DNA of 13,005 nucleotides from Pseudomonadota bacterium (GTDB lineage: Bacteria > Pseudomonadota > Alphaproteobacteria > Micropepsales > Micropepsaceae), in contig JANYBR010000484.1 in NCBI GenBank assembly GCA_025360685.1, positions 1 through 13,005 of the forward strand, in the 5' to 3' direction. This document shows positions 6,591-13,005 of this stretch, piece by piece (position 1 is the stretch's first letter; each line of letters opens with the position of its first letter). A program made the translations under genes and the position numbers. Under the pieces are notes generated by a model that was not told the origin of the DNA, did no database searches, and saw only the letters and a list, made by a program, of their open reading frames with translations.

Positions 6591-6599
6591 GATGCGCTG

Positions 6600-7559
6600 T
6601 TACAACCCTTCGAACAGCGCCGTCGACAGGTAGCGTTCGGCGAAGGACGGGATGATCACGACGATCATCTTTCCCGCCATCTCCGGCCGCGCACCCACCT
6701 CGAGCGCCGCTGCAACCGCTGCGCCCGACGAAATGCCGGCGGGAATGCCTTCCTGCCGCGCCAGCTTGCGCGCCGTTTCAAATGCGGTCTCGTTGGAGAT
6801 GGTGATCACTTCGTCGATGACTTTTCGATCCAGGATGGCTGGAACGAAGCCGGCTCCGATGCCTTGGATCTTGTGCGGGCCTGGTTGGCCGCCCGACAGG
6901 ATCGGCGAATCTTCCGGCTCGAGTGCGATCATCTTCACACTCGGTTTCTTGGCCTTGAGCACCTGGCCGACGCCGGTGATCGTGCCGCCCGTTCCGACGC
7001 CCGAGATAACGACATCCACGCCGCCCTTGGTATCGTTCCAGATTTCCTCCGCCGTGGTGCGGCGATGGATGTCCGGATTGGCAGGATTTTCGAACTGCTG
7101 CGGAATGATCGCGCCGGGTGTTGCCGCCACGATCTCCTGCGCCTTGGCGATCGCGCCTTTCATGCCCTTCGCCGCTTCGGTCAACACGACCTCCGCGCCC
7201 ATGATCAGCAGCATCTTGCGCCGCTCGATCGACATGGACTCGGGCATCACGAGGATGAGTTTGTAACCTTTGGCGGCCGCCACGAACGCGAGCGCGATGC
7301 CGGTGTTGCCGCTCGTCGGCTCGACGAGTGTCGACTTGCCGGGCGTGATGATGCCCTGCTTTTCGAGAGCATCGACCATGGCCACGCCGATGCGGTCCTT
7401 GACGCTGGAAATCGGATTGAAGAATTCCAGCTTGAGGAGGATGTCGGCCTTGACGCCGGCTTCCTTCGGCAGGCGCGTCATGCGGACGAGCGGCGTGTCG
7501 CCAATCGTTTCGGTGATGGAGTTGTAGATGCGTCCACGTCCTGGCTTTCCCGGTTCCAT
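6600..7559 (-). CDS. cysK: Cysteine synthase (O-acetylserine sulfhydrylase)
   Basis: PLP enzyme that makes L-cysteine from O-acetylserine and sulfide, the last step of sulfate assimilation. 319 residues, the normal CysK size. Lys54 in NPISSVKDR is the Schiff-base lysine, TSGNTG (82-87) is the asparagine/substrate loop, and GVGTGGTITG is the phosphate-binding loop of PLP; PAGISSGAA near the C-terminus supplies the Ser that contacts the pyridine nitrogen. The start at 7559 has an excellent ribosome site (GAGGAAG, 3 bases upstream) and leaves a normal N-terminus (MEPGKPGRGRIYNSI); the longer open frame to 7670 reads through the end of the regulator gene. It lies 44 bp downstream of the Rrf2-family regulator. 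CysM or cystathionine beta-synthase are less likely by motif and length. Confidence 0.95.
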   Translation of the reverse strand: MEPGKPGRGRIYNSITETIGDTPLVRMTRLPKEAGVKADILLKLEFFNPISSVKDRIGVAMVDALEKQGIITPGKSTLVEPTSGNTGIALAFVAAAKGYKLILVMPESMSIERRKMLLIMGAEVVLTEAAKGMKGAIAKAQEIVAATPGAIIPQQFENPANPDIHRRTTAEEIWNDTKGGVDVVISGVGTGGTITGVGQVLKAKKPSVKMIALEPEDSPILSGGQPGPHKIQGIGAGFVPAILDRKVIDEVITISNETAFETARKLARQEGIPAGISSGAAVAAALEVGARPEMAGKMIVVIIPSFAERYLSTALFEGL

Positions 7560-7603
7560 GTCTTCCTCGCTATAGTCTCGCCGGGCTCGGCCCGGCCCCA
7601 TCT

Positions 7604-8056
7604 TCAAATTGTGAAGTCGGCCGTGTTGCCACCGCCACAGTCCACGCCGACGCTGCGCGCGCGTTGGCAAAGATCCTCAATCGAAATCGCGTCGAGGCGC
7701 GACATCACTTCGTCCTGCAATGACTGTATCAGAGGCGAGACGATGCGGATGCCGAGATCCGAGCGCGGATCAATGGCCTCGCTCTCCTCGTCTTCCAGAC
7801 TTTCCGCGACGCGCACGACATCGCCGACGGAGATGCGCCTTCGTTCCTTGGCAAGGCGGTAGCCGCCGCGCGGTCCACGCACGCCCTTCAACACGCCGGC
7901 GCGCACCAGTTGCTGCATAACCTGTTCCAGATAGCGCTGTGGCACGCCTTGCCGCGCTGTTATTTCCTTGGCCTGCACCGGCTCGGGGCGCGCATTGAAG
8001 GCGATATCGATGACGGCTTCGAGAGCGAGCAGGGTTTTGCGTGAGAGTTTCAGCAT
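7604..8056 (-). CDS. Rrf2-family transcriptional regulator (possible cysteine-responsive, CymR-like)
   Basis: Winged-helix DNA-binding protein of 150 residues. The Rrf2 domain (1-85) is clear: LSRKTLLALEAVIDIAF, then QAKEITARQGVPQRYLEQVMQQLVRAGVL (recognition helix) and the wing KGVRGPRGGYRLAK, followed by ISVGDVVRVAE. The C-terminal half is the dimerisation helix region. IscR-type members ligate an iron-sulfur cluster through three Cys near residues 92-104; here the only Cys are 130 and 140, so an IscR-like cluster is unlikely. CymR of Gram-positive bacteria is an Rrf2 protein that represses sulfur genes in complex with CysK; the gene's position directly before cysK makes a similar role attractive but unproven. 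The ATG is 3 bp after the dut stop with a weak ribosome site, pointing to coupling. Confidence 0.92.
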   Translation of the reverse strand: MLKLSRKTLLALEAVIDIAFNARPEPVQAKEITARQGVPQRYLEQVMQQLVRAGVLKGVRGPRGGYRLAKERRRISVGDVVRVAESLEDEESEAIDPRSDLGIRIVSPLIQSLQDEVMSRLDAISIEDLCQRARSVGVDCGGGNTADFTI

Positions 8057-8059
8057 GGA

Positions 8060-8518
8060 TCAGGCTTGTTTCAGAGAGTGAAGACCGGTGGAGCCGTGGC
8101 CGCCTGCACCGCGGGCGGTTTCGGAAAGTGAGGTGCGCTCGACCAATTCGGCACGCTCATGCCGTGCGATGATCATCTGCGCGATGCGCATGCCGCGCGT
8201 GACGTGGAAAGGTTCGTCGCCCAGATTGATCAGGATGATCTTCACTTCGCCGCGATAGTCGGAATCTACGGTGCCCGGCGTGTTGAGCACCGTGACCCCG
8301 TACTTGGCGGCGAGGCCGGATCGCGGGCGCACCTGTGCCTCGAGGCCAGTCGGCAATTCGATGGACAAACCGGTCGGCACTACAGCGCGCTTGCCAGGCA
8401 ACAATTCGATGTCCTTGTCGATGGCGGCGACCAAATCCATGCCGGCTGATCCTTCGGTCGCATATGCGGGCAGGGGAAGTCCGACCCCATTGGGCAGGCG
8501 CAAGAGAGAAACCTTCAT
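8060..8518 (-). CDS. dut: Deoxyuridine 5'-triphosphate nucleotidohydrolase (dUTPase)
   Basis: Hydrolyses dUTP to dUMP and diphosphate, keeping uracil out of DNA and feeding thymidylate synthesis; homotrimer, Mg2+-dependent, cytoplasmic. 152 residues, typical. All five motifs are present: I AYATEGSAGMDL (18-29), II RPRSGLA (64-70), III NTPGTVDSDYRGE (79-91, catalytic Asp85), IV RGMRIAQMI (108-116), V RGAGGHGSTG (136-145). Motif V has His141 where many enzymes have Phe stacking on uracil; the Mycobacterium tuberculosis enzyme also uses His there. The ATG at 8518 overlaps the coaBC stop (ATGA), so translation is coupled; a longer open frame to 8695 lies inside coaBC. CoaBC followed by dut is a common bacterial gene order. 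Confidence 0.96.
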   Translation of the reverse strand: MKVSLLRLPNGVGLPLPAYATEGSAGMDLVAAIDKDIELLPGKRAVVPTGLSIELPTGLEAQVRPRSGLAAKYGVTVLNTPGTVDSDYRGEVKIILINLGDEPFHVTRGMRIAQMIIARHERAELVERTSLSETARGAGGHGSTGLHSLKQA

Positions 8519-9723
8519 GCCGCTTTGCCCTTCAGCGTCTCGGCGATGCGCGCGGCGAGGCGCGAGCCGACTTCCGACTTTGCCAGCTCTGGCCAATTTT
8601 CTGCGCCGTTGGCCGTGATCAAATGCACAGTGTTTCTTTCGCCGCCCATGATACCCGTGTGTGGACTGACATCGTTGGCCACGATCCAGTCGCAACCCTT
8701 ACGCAGGCGCTTGGCCGCCGCATGTGCGACCACGTCTTCGGTCTCCGCGGCAAATCCGATCAGCAGTTGTGGCCTCTGTCTGTGTTTGGCGAGGGTGGCG
8801 AGGATGTCAGGATTTTCAATAAGCCTGATTGAGGGCGTCGCGGCGCCCTTTTCCTTCTTGATCTTGTTGTTCGCGGTAATCTCCGGCCGCCAGTCCGCGA
8901 CAGCCGCAGTGCAGACGGCGACGTCGGCCGGCAATGCCGATTCACATGCCGCGAGCATTTCGCGGGCCGTGGTGACTTTCAGCAGCCACACACCAGTTGG
9001 CGGCGCGATCTCGACCGGACCGGAAACTAACGTCGTGTCGGCGCCCGCGCGCGCCAGGGCGTCAGCGATGGCGTAGCCCTGCTTGCCCGAAGAGCGGTTG
9101 GCGATGAAGCGAACGGGATCGAGCGGTTCCTGCGTTGGGCCCGCGGTGACAAGTGCTCTTACGCCATCGAGCGCGCCGCGATCGGAGCGGAAATAGTTTT
9201 CGATGGCCGACGCGATTTCGTTCGGTTCCGCCATGCGGCCCGGGCCAAATTCACCGCAGGCCATGTCGCCTTCATTCGGTCCGACGAATAACACGCCGTC
9301 GGATTTCAGCGTCTTCAAGTTTCGTTGCGTGGCCGGATGGTTCCACATCCGCACATTCATCGCTGGCGCCATCAGCACGGCCTTGTCTGTGGCAAGAAGC
9401 GCTGTGGAGGCCAAGTCGTTTGCGTGCCCGCCTGCCAGCTTCGCCATCAGGTCGGCCGTCGCAGGCGCCACCACGACCAGATCCGCGGAACGCGAAAGTT
9501 GGATGTGGCCCATTTCGGCTTCGTCCGTCAGGCTGAACAGATCCTGGAAAACGCGTTCGCCGCTCAGTGACGCAACGGAAAGCGGAGTGACGAACTCCGC
9601 TGCGGCCTTGGTCATGATCGCTCGGACCGAGACACCTCGATCCTTCAGCCGCCTGACAAGCTCAAGGGACTTGTAGGCCGCGATGCCGCCGCCGATGATA
9701 AGCAACACGCTTTTGCCGCGCAT
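8515..9723 (-). CDS. coaBC: Bifunctional phosphopantothenoylcysteine decarboxylase / phosphopantothenate-cysteine ligase
   Basis: Catalyses two steps of coenzyme A synthesis: ligation of cysteine to 4'-phosphopantothenate (CoaB) and decarboxylation to 4'-phosphopantetheine (CoaC, FMN-dependent). 402 residues, the usual length. CoaC domain (1-~185): GGGIAAYKSLELVRRL, His73 in MGHIQLSR (aligned with the catalytic His of the E. coli enzyme), PAMNVRMW, and Cys156 in MACGEFGPGRM. CoaB domain (~190-402): VTAGPTQEPLDPVRFIANRSSGKQGYAIA, the NNKIKKEKG lysine loop and DWIVANDVS. I chose the ATG at 9723 because an ACGAGG site lies upstream and MRGKSVLLIIGGG matches the domain start; the extension to 9825 would cross the promoter and reach the divergent ligase gene. 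First gene of the five-gene minus-strand unit. Confidence 0.96.
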   Translation of the reverse strand: MRGKSVLLIIGGGIAAYKSLELVRRLKDRGVSVRAIMTKAAAEFVTPLSVASLSGERVFQDLFSLTDEAEMGHIQLSRSADLVVVAPATADLMAKLAGGHANDLASTALLATDKAVLMAPAMNVRMWNHPATQRNLKTLKSDGVLFVGPNEGDMACGEFGPGRMAEPNEIASAIENYFRSDRGALDGVRALVTAGPTQEPLDPVRFIANRSSGKQGYAIADALARAGADTTLVSGPVEIAPPTGVWLLKVTTAREMLAACESALPADVAVCTAAVADWRPEITANNKIKKEKGAATPSIRLIENPDILATLAKHRQRPQLLIGFAAETEDVVAHAAAKRLRKGCDWIVANDVSPHTGIMGGERNTVHLITANGAENWPELAKSEVGSRLAARIAETLKGKAA

Positions 9724-9748
9724 GCGGATGAACCTCGTTGAGACATCG

Positions 9749-9778
9749 ATTATACCGGAACTTGCGGGGAAATATAAA
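9749..9778 (-). promoter_or_regulatory. Promoter of the coaBC operon
   Basis: Minus strand: a perfect TATAAT (9754-9749) with TTTATA (9778-9773, 4 of 6) at an 18-base spacing. A start near 9742 would give a leader of about 19 nt before the coaBC ATG, including the ACGAGG ribosome site. The 101-bp gap also has to hold the promoter of the divergent ligase gene, for which only AT-rich sequence (AATATAAAG, 9771-9779) was noticed. Confidence 0.6.
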
Positions 9779-9824
9779 GAATTACGACCATGAAGTGTAG
9801 TTCTGGTTCGAGGGGAGTAAGTCA

Positions 9825-11696
9825 ATGAATGTACAGGTGAAAAACACCAATCTTCCGCCGTTCAGGCCACTCCCGCAGAAGGCGCCCTCGATCGCTGTGC
9901 GCAAAATGCCCGACGGCACCGTGTACATCGACTCGAACCACAAGCTGGGAGCGATGCACCGCTCCATCGCACATCTGTTCGAAGAGCGTGCCAGGAAGCA
10001 TCCGGAACGCAATTTTATCGGTGAGCGCGCGCCGCTCGAGGGCGGCAAGACGGGCGACTGGCGGTTCATCACCTACGGCGAAGCCCATGCCCGTGCAAAC
10101 GCGATCGCACAGGCTTTGCTGTCGCGCGGCTTCAATGCGGACACGCCGGTGATGATCTTGTCGGGCAATTCGATCCTGCACGCCACGATGATGCTGGGCG
10201 CGATGCTTGCCGGTGTACCCGTAGCGCCCGTGTCGGTCGCCTATTCGTTGATGTCTGGCGATCACTCCAAGCTCAAACACATTTTTGGCGTCACTACACC
10301 GAAGATGATCTTTGCGGAGCAAGGGCCGATGTATGCGCGCGCGCTGGCCGCACTCCCGCTGGATGGCGTCGAAGTTGTCACCGCAACAACCATCCCCGAT
10401 CGCAAGACGACGGCCTACAGCGATTTGATCCGCACCAATCCCGGCCCGGACGTTTCGGTATCGCTCGATAGGATTCATCACGGTACGACGGCCAAATATC
10501 TGTTCACCTCCGGTTCGACCGGCATGCCAAAGGGCGTGGTGCAAACGCATGGCATGATGTGCGCGGTGATCGCAGCCCAGGAGGCATTACGCACCGAGGC
10601 GCCGGACCCAAACGAAGTGCCGCAAAGCCTGGAATGGATGCCGTGGAACCACATCTCTGCCGGCAACATCGGCTTCAACGGAGCGATGAATGGCGGCGGT
10701 ACGATTTATCTCGACGCCGGCAAGCCTCTTCCCGGGATGTTCGACGAGACGATCCGTAATCTGCGGGATATCACGCCTCTGGGCATCGGCACCGCGCCGA
10801 TCGCTTTCGGATGGTTGTGCGACGCGATGGAGCGCGACCAAAGCCTGCGCGACCATTTCTTCGCCAAGTTGCGCATGGCCGGTTATGGCGGCGCGACACT
10901 GAGTCAGGATATCTATGAACGTTTCCAGTCACTCGCCATCGCAGCGGTTGGCGCGCGTATACCGATGACAACTATGTACGGCGCAACCGAAACACAGGGC
11001 GTGACAGTGGTGCATTGGCTGACCGAGCGTGTCGGACTTATCGGGTTGCCGCTGCCTGGCATCACTCTGAAACTGGTGCCGAACGGGACCAAACTGGAAG
11101 TCCGCGTGAAGGGGCCGACGGTTACCCCCGGATACCACAAGCGCCCGGACCTTACGAAGGCCGCGTTCGACGACGAGGGATTCTACTCTCTGGGAGACGC
11201 AGCAAAATTCATGGACGAAAATGATCCCGCGCAGGGCCTCGTCTTTGACGGCCGCGTGACGGAGGACTTCAAGCTCGACAGCGGTACCTGGGTATCAGCC
11301 GGTACGCTGCGTGCGCACGCCGTCGCGGCCGCGTCGCCCTTGGTCTTTGATTGCGTTGTCTGCGGTCAGGACAAGCCATTCATTGGACTTCTCGCCTGGC
11401 CGTCCATAGCCGCCGCGGCGCAACTCTGTGGCACGCACGACCCAAACGAAATCGTCGCGCAGCCACAGATACGCGAGTTCGTGAGGCAGAAATTTGCGCT
11501 CTACAACAAGGCGCAGGGCGGCACATCCACGCGCGTCAAGCGCGTTATCCTCATGGCCGAGCCGCCTTCGGTCGATGGTCACGAGATTACCGACAAAGGC
11601 TATGTTAACCAGCGAGCGACGATGGATCGTCGCAAGGCACTGGTCGACAAATTGTTTGCCGCGGTGCCGGAACCCGAGGTGATCGAAATTCCATGA
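9825..11696 (+). CDS. Feruloyl-CoA synthase-like acid-CoA ligase (AMP-binding family)
   Basis: ANL-superfamily ligase that activates a carboxylic acid with ATP and CoA through an acyl-AMP intermediate. At 623 residues it matches the feruloyl-CoA synthase subgroup, which activates ferulate and other hydroxycinnamates from lignin. Motifs: P-loop TSGSTGMPKG (228-237), MYGATETQG (adenylate-binding), FYSLGDAAKF, and FDGRVTEDFKLDSGTWVSAG, the last typical of this subgroup. The C-terminal EITDKGYVNQR (Lys591) is where the catalytic lysine of the adenylation step is expected, replacing the usual PTGK form. GAGGGGAG is a very strong ribosome site. The usual partners, enoyl-CoA hydratase/aldolase and vanillin dehydrogenase, are not in the window, so feruloyl specificity is by resemblance only; another aryl or acyl acid is possible. 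It is coupled to the MOSC gene by an ATGA overlap. Confidence 0.88.
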   Translation: MNVQVKNTNLPPFRPLPQKAPSIAVRKMPDGTVYIDSNHKLGAMHRSIAHLFEERARKHPERNFIGERAPLEGGKTGDWRFITYGEAHARANAIAQALLSRGFNADTPVMILSGNSILHATMMLGAMLAGVPVAPVSVAYSLMSGDHSKLKHIFGVTTPKMIFAEQGPMYARALAALPLDGVEVVTATTIPDRKTTAYSDLIRTNPGPDVSVSLDRIHHGTTAKYLFTSGSTGMPKGVVQTHGMMCAVIAAQEALRTEAPDPNEVPQSLEWMPWNHISAGNIGFNGAMNGGGTIYLDAGKPLPGMFDETIRNLRDITPLGIGTAPIAFGWLCDAMERDQSLRDHFFAKLRMAGYGGATLSQDIYERFQSLAIAAVGARIPMTTMYGATETQGVTVVHWLTERVGLIGLPLPGITLKLVPNGTKLEVRVKGPTVTPGYHKRPDLTKAAFDDEGFYSLGDAAKFMDENDPAQGLVFDGRVTEDFKLDSGTWVSAGTLRAHAVAAASPLVFDCVVCGQDKPFIGLLAWPSIAAAAQLCGTHDPNEIVAQPQIREFVRQKFALYNKAQGGTSTRVKRVILMAEPPSVDGHEITDKGYVNQRATMDRRKALVDKLFAAVPEPEVIEIP

Positions 11697-12130
11697 CGGG
11701 AAAACTGATCGGAATCGCACAAGTGCGGGAACCGCGAGCGCAGCCGCTGGAGATGCAGCGCGCAAAAGTCAGCGTCGATGCCGGTATCGAAGGGGACATC
11801 CGCGGCCGCAAGCGCGACCGGCAGATCACTGTGCTGTTTCGCGAGAGCTGGAACGATGCCTGTCGCGATCTTGGAGTCCCACTGCCCTGGACAACCCGGC
11901 GAGCAAACCTGCTCGTGGAGGGCGTCCCTGCACCGCAGAGCGCGGGCGGTCAAATCCGGATCGGCAACGTCGTTCTTGAGGTCATGCTCGAGACCGACCC
12001 CTGCCAACTCATGGAACGAGCCCATGCCGGACTGAAGGCTGCGCTCACGCCCGAGTGGCGCGGCGGGGTTTGCTGCAAGGTGGTCGCCGGAGGCGACATT
12101 CGCGTCGGCGATCCGGTCTCGATTGCGTAA
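11693..12130 (+). CDS. MOSC-domain protein
   Basis: Stand-alone MOSC domain (145 residues), the fold found at the C-terminus of molybdenum-cofactor sulfurase and in YiiM/YuaD-type proteins; thought to carry or transfer sulfur, or to act with Mo cofactor on N-hydroxylated substrates. Visible features are the N-terminal strand VSVDAGIEGDIRG, RQITVLFRESW (43-53), TRRANLLVEG (68-77), GNVVLEV and the conserved Cys104 in ETDPCQLMERAHAGL, followed by RGGVCCKVVAGGDIRVGDPV. The ATG overlaps the stop of the ligase gene (ATGA), so it is translated with it; why a MOSC protein accompanies an aryl-CoA ligase is unknown. The end at 12130 is followed by a weak hairpin without a T-run (12143-12162). Confidence 0.9.
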   Translation: MTGKLIGIAQVREPRAQPLEMQRAKVSVDAGIEGDIRGRKRDRQITVLFRESWNDACRDLGVPLPWTTRRANLLVEGVPAPQSAGGQIRIGNVVLEVMLETDPCQLMERAHAGLKAALTPEWRGGVCCKVVAGGDIRVGDPVSIA

Positions 12131-12182
12131 AATTGTAGCTTGATCGCCGTTAACCGGGCGATTACCTCGTTGTGCTCGACTG

Positions 12183-12201
12183 ACGTGTCCAGGGGACACG
12201 T
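12183..12201 (+). promoter_or_regulatory. Perfect hairpin enclosing the ribosome-binding site of the 70-codon gene
   Basis: ACGTGTCC (12183-12190) and GGACACGT (12194-12201) form an uninterrupted 8-bp inverted repeat with a 3-base loop AGG. The Shine-Dalgarno sequence of the next gene, AGGGGA (12191-12196), lies in the loop and the start of the 3' stem, and the ATG is at 12204, two bases past the stem. In RNA this would hide the ribosome site. As DNA it could also be a dimeric-protein operator. Confidence 0.5.
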
Positions 12202-12203
12202 TC

Positions 12204-12416
12204 ATGCAGTTGAGCGCCGACGATCTCTATCGCATTGCCGCCGACCTCGCCGAGGAACATGGCACGTTGGCGATGGACTATGCGCGCCGCGCGGTCGTCT
12301 CGTTCGAGGCCGAGGGCGCATTGGATAGGGCGCGCTTTTGGCTCACGGTCTGCGTCTTCCTGGACGACATCGTCGAACGGCGGCTGGACCCTGCCATACA
12401 GGTCACCATTCACTGA
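12204..12416 (+). CDS. Small acidic helical protein of unknown function (70 residues)
   Basis: ATG at 12204 to TGA at 12414-12416. The sequence MQLSADDLYRIAADLAEEHG.. is acidic and largely helical by composition, with LAMDYARRAVVSFEAEGALDRARFWLTVCVFLDDIVERRLD forming a probable second and third helix; no signal peptide or clear transmembrane segment. I do not recognise a named family with certainty, though it resembles small hypothetical proteins of Bradyrhizobium-like genomes in style. Supporting points are a good AGGGGA site 7 bases upstream, codon use like its neighbours, and placement in the same direction between the MOSC and esterase genes with no competing gene. A long minus-strand open frame over this region is a shadow. 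The hairpin over its ribosome site suggests translational control. Confidence 0.65.
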   Translation: MQLSADDLYRIAADLAEEHGTLAMDYARRAVVSFEAEGALDRARFWLTVCVFLDDIVERRLDPAIQVTIH

Positions 12417-12473
12417 ACTTGCACTCGCTTGGGCGTTCTGGCCAAACTCGCGCTCAACTTCGCGAGACCATCC

Positions 12474-13005
12474 ATGCCGCTCGATCCATTGGTAAAAGGC
12501 TTCCTCGATCAGATGGCCGCTGCGCCCGGACCCAAAATGTCCGAAGCCGGTGCGGCGGTCGCCAGAGAGGTCTTCGTCGGCCTGATGCAGCTTGTCGGGC
12601 CCAAGGATGTGCCGGTCGGCAAGACCGAAAACTTGACCGTTCCGGGACCCGGCGGCCCAATCCCGATCCGCGTCTACACACCGGTCGCGGCAGGCCGCGA
12701 TCCGATGCCGGCGTTGATCTATTATCACGGCGGCGGTTTTGTCATCGGTAACATCGAAACGCATGACGGCCTGTGCCGTATGATGGCGAACGAGGGCGGC
12801 TTTCGCGTGATCTCGGTCGACTATCGCCTCGCGCCCGAACACAAGTACCCCGCCGCGATCGACGATGCTTTCGCCGCGCTGACATGGGTTGGAGACAACG
12901 CCACGAACATCGGAGTCGACGCCAATCGCATTGCGGTTGGCGGTGACTCTGCAGGAGGCGCGCTGGCCGCAGAGGTTGCGCAAATCGCCAAAGCGAAAAG
13001 TGGAC
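12474..13005 (+). CDS. HSL-type alpha/beta hydrolase / esterase (partial, N-terminal part)
   Basis: Carboxylesterase or lipase of the hormone-sensitive-lipase family (bacterial family IV), cut by the right edge after 177 codons of an expected ~310. The oxyanion-hole motif HGGGF (His85-Phe89) follows strand ALIYYHGGG, VDYRLAPEHKYPAAIDD (115-131) is the typical family segment, and the nucleophile elbow is GGDSAGG with Ser159. The acid and His of the triad lie beyond the window. The N-terminal cap helix LDPLVKGFLDQMAAAPGPKM is also typical of the family. No signal peptide, so intracellular. The start has only a modest GCGAGA site. It follows the small orphan gene by 57 bp in the same direction. 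Substrate unknown; short- to medium-chain esters are usual. Confidence 0.93.
   Translation, partial: MPLDPLVKGFLDQMAAAPGPKMSEAGAAVAREVFVGLMQLVGPKDVPVGKTENLTVPGPGGPIPIRVYTPVAAGRDPMPALIYYHGGGFVIGNIETHDGLCRMMANEGGFRVISVDYRLAPEHKYPAAIDDAFAALTWVGDNATNIGVDANRIAVGGDSAGGALAAEVAQIAKAKSG

Noticed and set aside
5829..7862. 677-codon plus-strand open frame
   Set aside because: It lies antisense to the thioesterase, cysK and Rrf2 genes. Its product is rich in Arg, His, Ala and Asp without any domain, as expected of a shadow frame in high-GC DNA.
9800..9813. GTTC-TG-GTTC before the ligase gene considered as a second LexA box
   Set aside because: The two half-sites are separated by 2 bases instead of 7, so it does not fit the operator.
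9724..9825. Extended start for coaBC reaching into the divergent ligase gene
   Set aside because: The extension crosses a perfect TATAAT and is not CoaC-like; the ATG at 9723 has a ribosome site and the expected N-terminus.
12143..12162. Hairpin ATCGCC/GGCGAT after the MOSC gene considered as terminator
   Set aside because: The stem is only 6 bp (8 with a wobble), with an 8-base loop and no T-run, so there is not enough to call a terminator.
12162..12983. 273-codon minus-strand open frame
   Set aside because: It is antisense to the 70-codon gene and to the esterase, whose HGGG and GDSAGG motifs prove the plus strand is coding.

Overview
The window looks like ordinary chromosome from a high-GC alphaproteobacterium, most likely of the order Hyphomicrobiales (Rhizobiales; Bradyrhizobium/Xanthobacteraceae-like). 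The basis is strong G/C third-position bias, dense gene packing with ATGA stop/start overlaps, an alphaproteobacterial-type LexA box (GAAC-N7-GAAC), and a 'TGAGCTTGTCGAAGG' palindromic repeat of a kind I recall as common in this class. The lineage is inferred from style and recalled gene content, not from a search. I see no rRNA, tRNA, CRISPR array, transposase or phage gene.

Layout. (1) 1-511, minus: N-terminal part of a MATE efflux transporter that runs off the left edge. It is preceded on its own strand by a possible promoter, a 31-codon ORF and a strong intrinsic terminator (564-793), which resembles an attenuated leader. (2) 903-4030, plus: acyl-CoA dehydrogenase, phytanoyl-CoA dioxygenase-like Fe(II)/2-oxoglutarate oxygenase and glycerophosphodiester phosphodiesterase, a lipid/acyl-CoA cluster. 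A REP-like palindrome lies across the end of the dioxygenase gene. (3) 4067-5807, plus: a small VOC-fold protein behind a LexA-type SOS box, then a dienelactone hydrolase-family protein translationally coupled to a GNAT acetyltransferase. (4) 5817-9723, minus: a tight five-gene unit, coaBC > dut > Rrf2 regulator > cysK > thioesterase, with a perfect TATAAT box just upstream of coaBC. (5) 9825-12416, plus: a feruloyl-CoA synthase-like ligase coupled to a MOSC protein, then a small orphan gene whose ribosome-binding site sits in the loop of a perfect hairpin. (6) 12474 to the right edge, plus: an HSL-type alpha/beta hydrolase, truncated by the window.

How they fit together. Much of the window turns on CoA and its thioesters. 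CoaBC uses cysteine to make 4'-phosphopantetheine; CysK makes cysteine; the Rrf2 protein lacks the IscR cluster cysteines and sits directly upstream of cysK, so it may be a cysteine-responsive regulator. The ligase, dehydrogenase, dioxygenase and thioesterase form, oxidise or hydrolyse acyl- or aroyl-CoA. I found no clear evidence of a wholly new system. The items most worth a second look are regulatory: the SOS box on the VOC gene, the leader ORF/terminator before the MATE gene, and the hairpin holding the Shine-Dalgarno site of the orphan gene.
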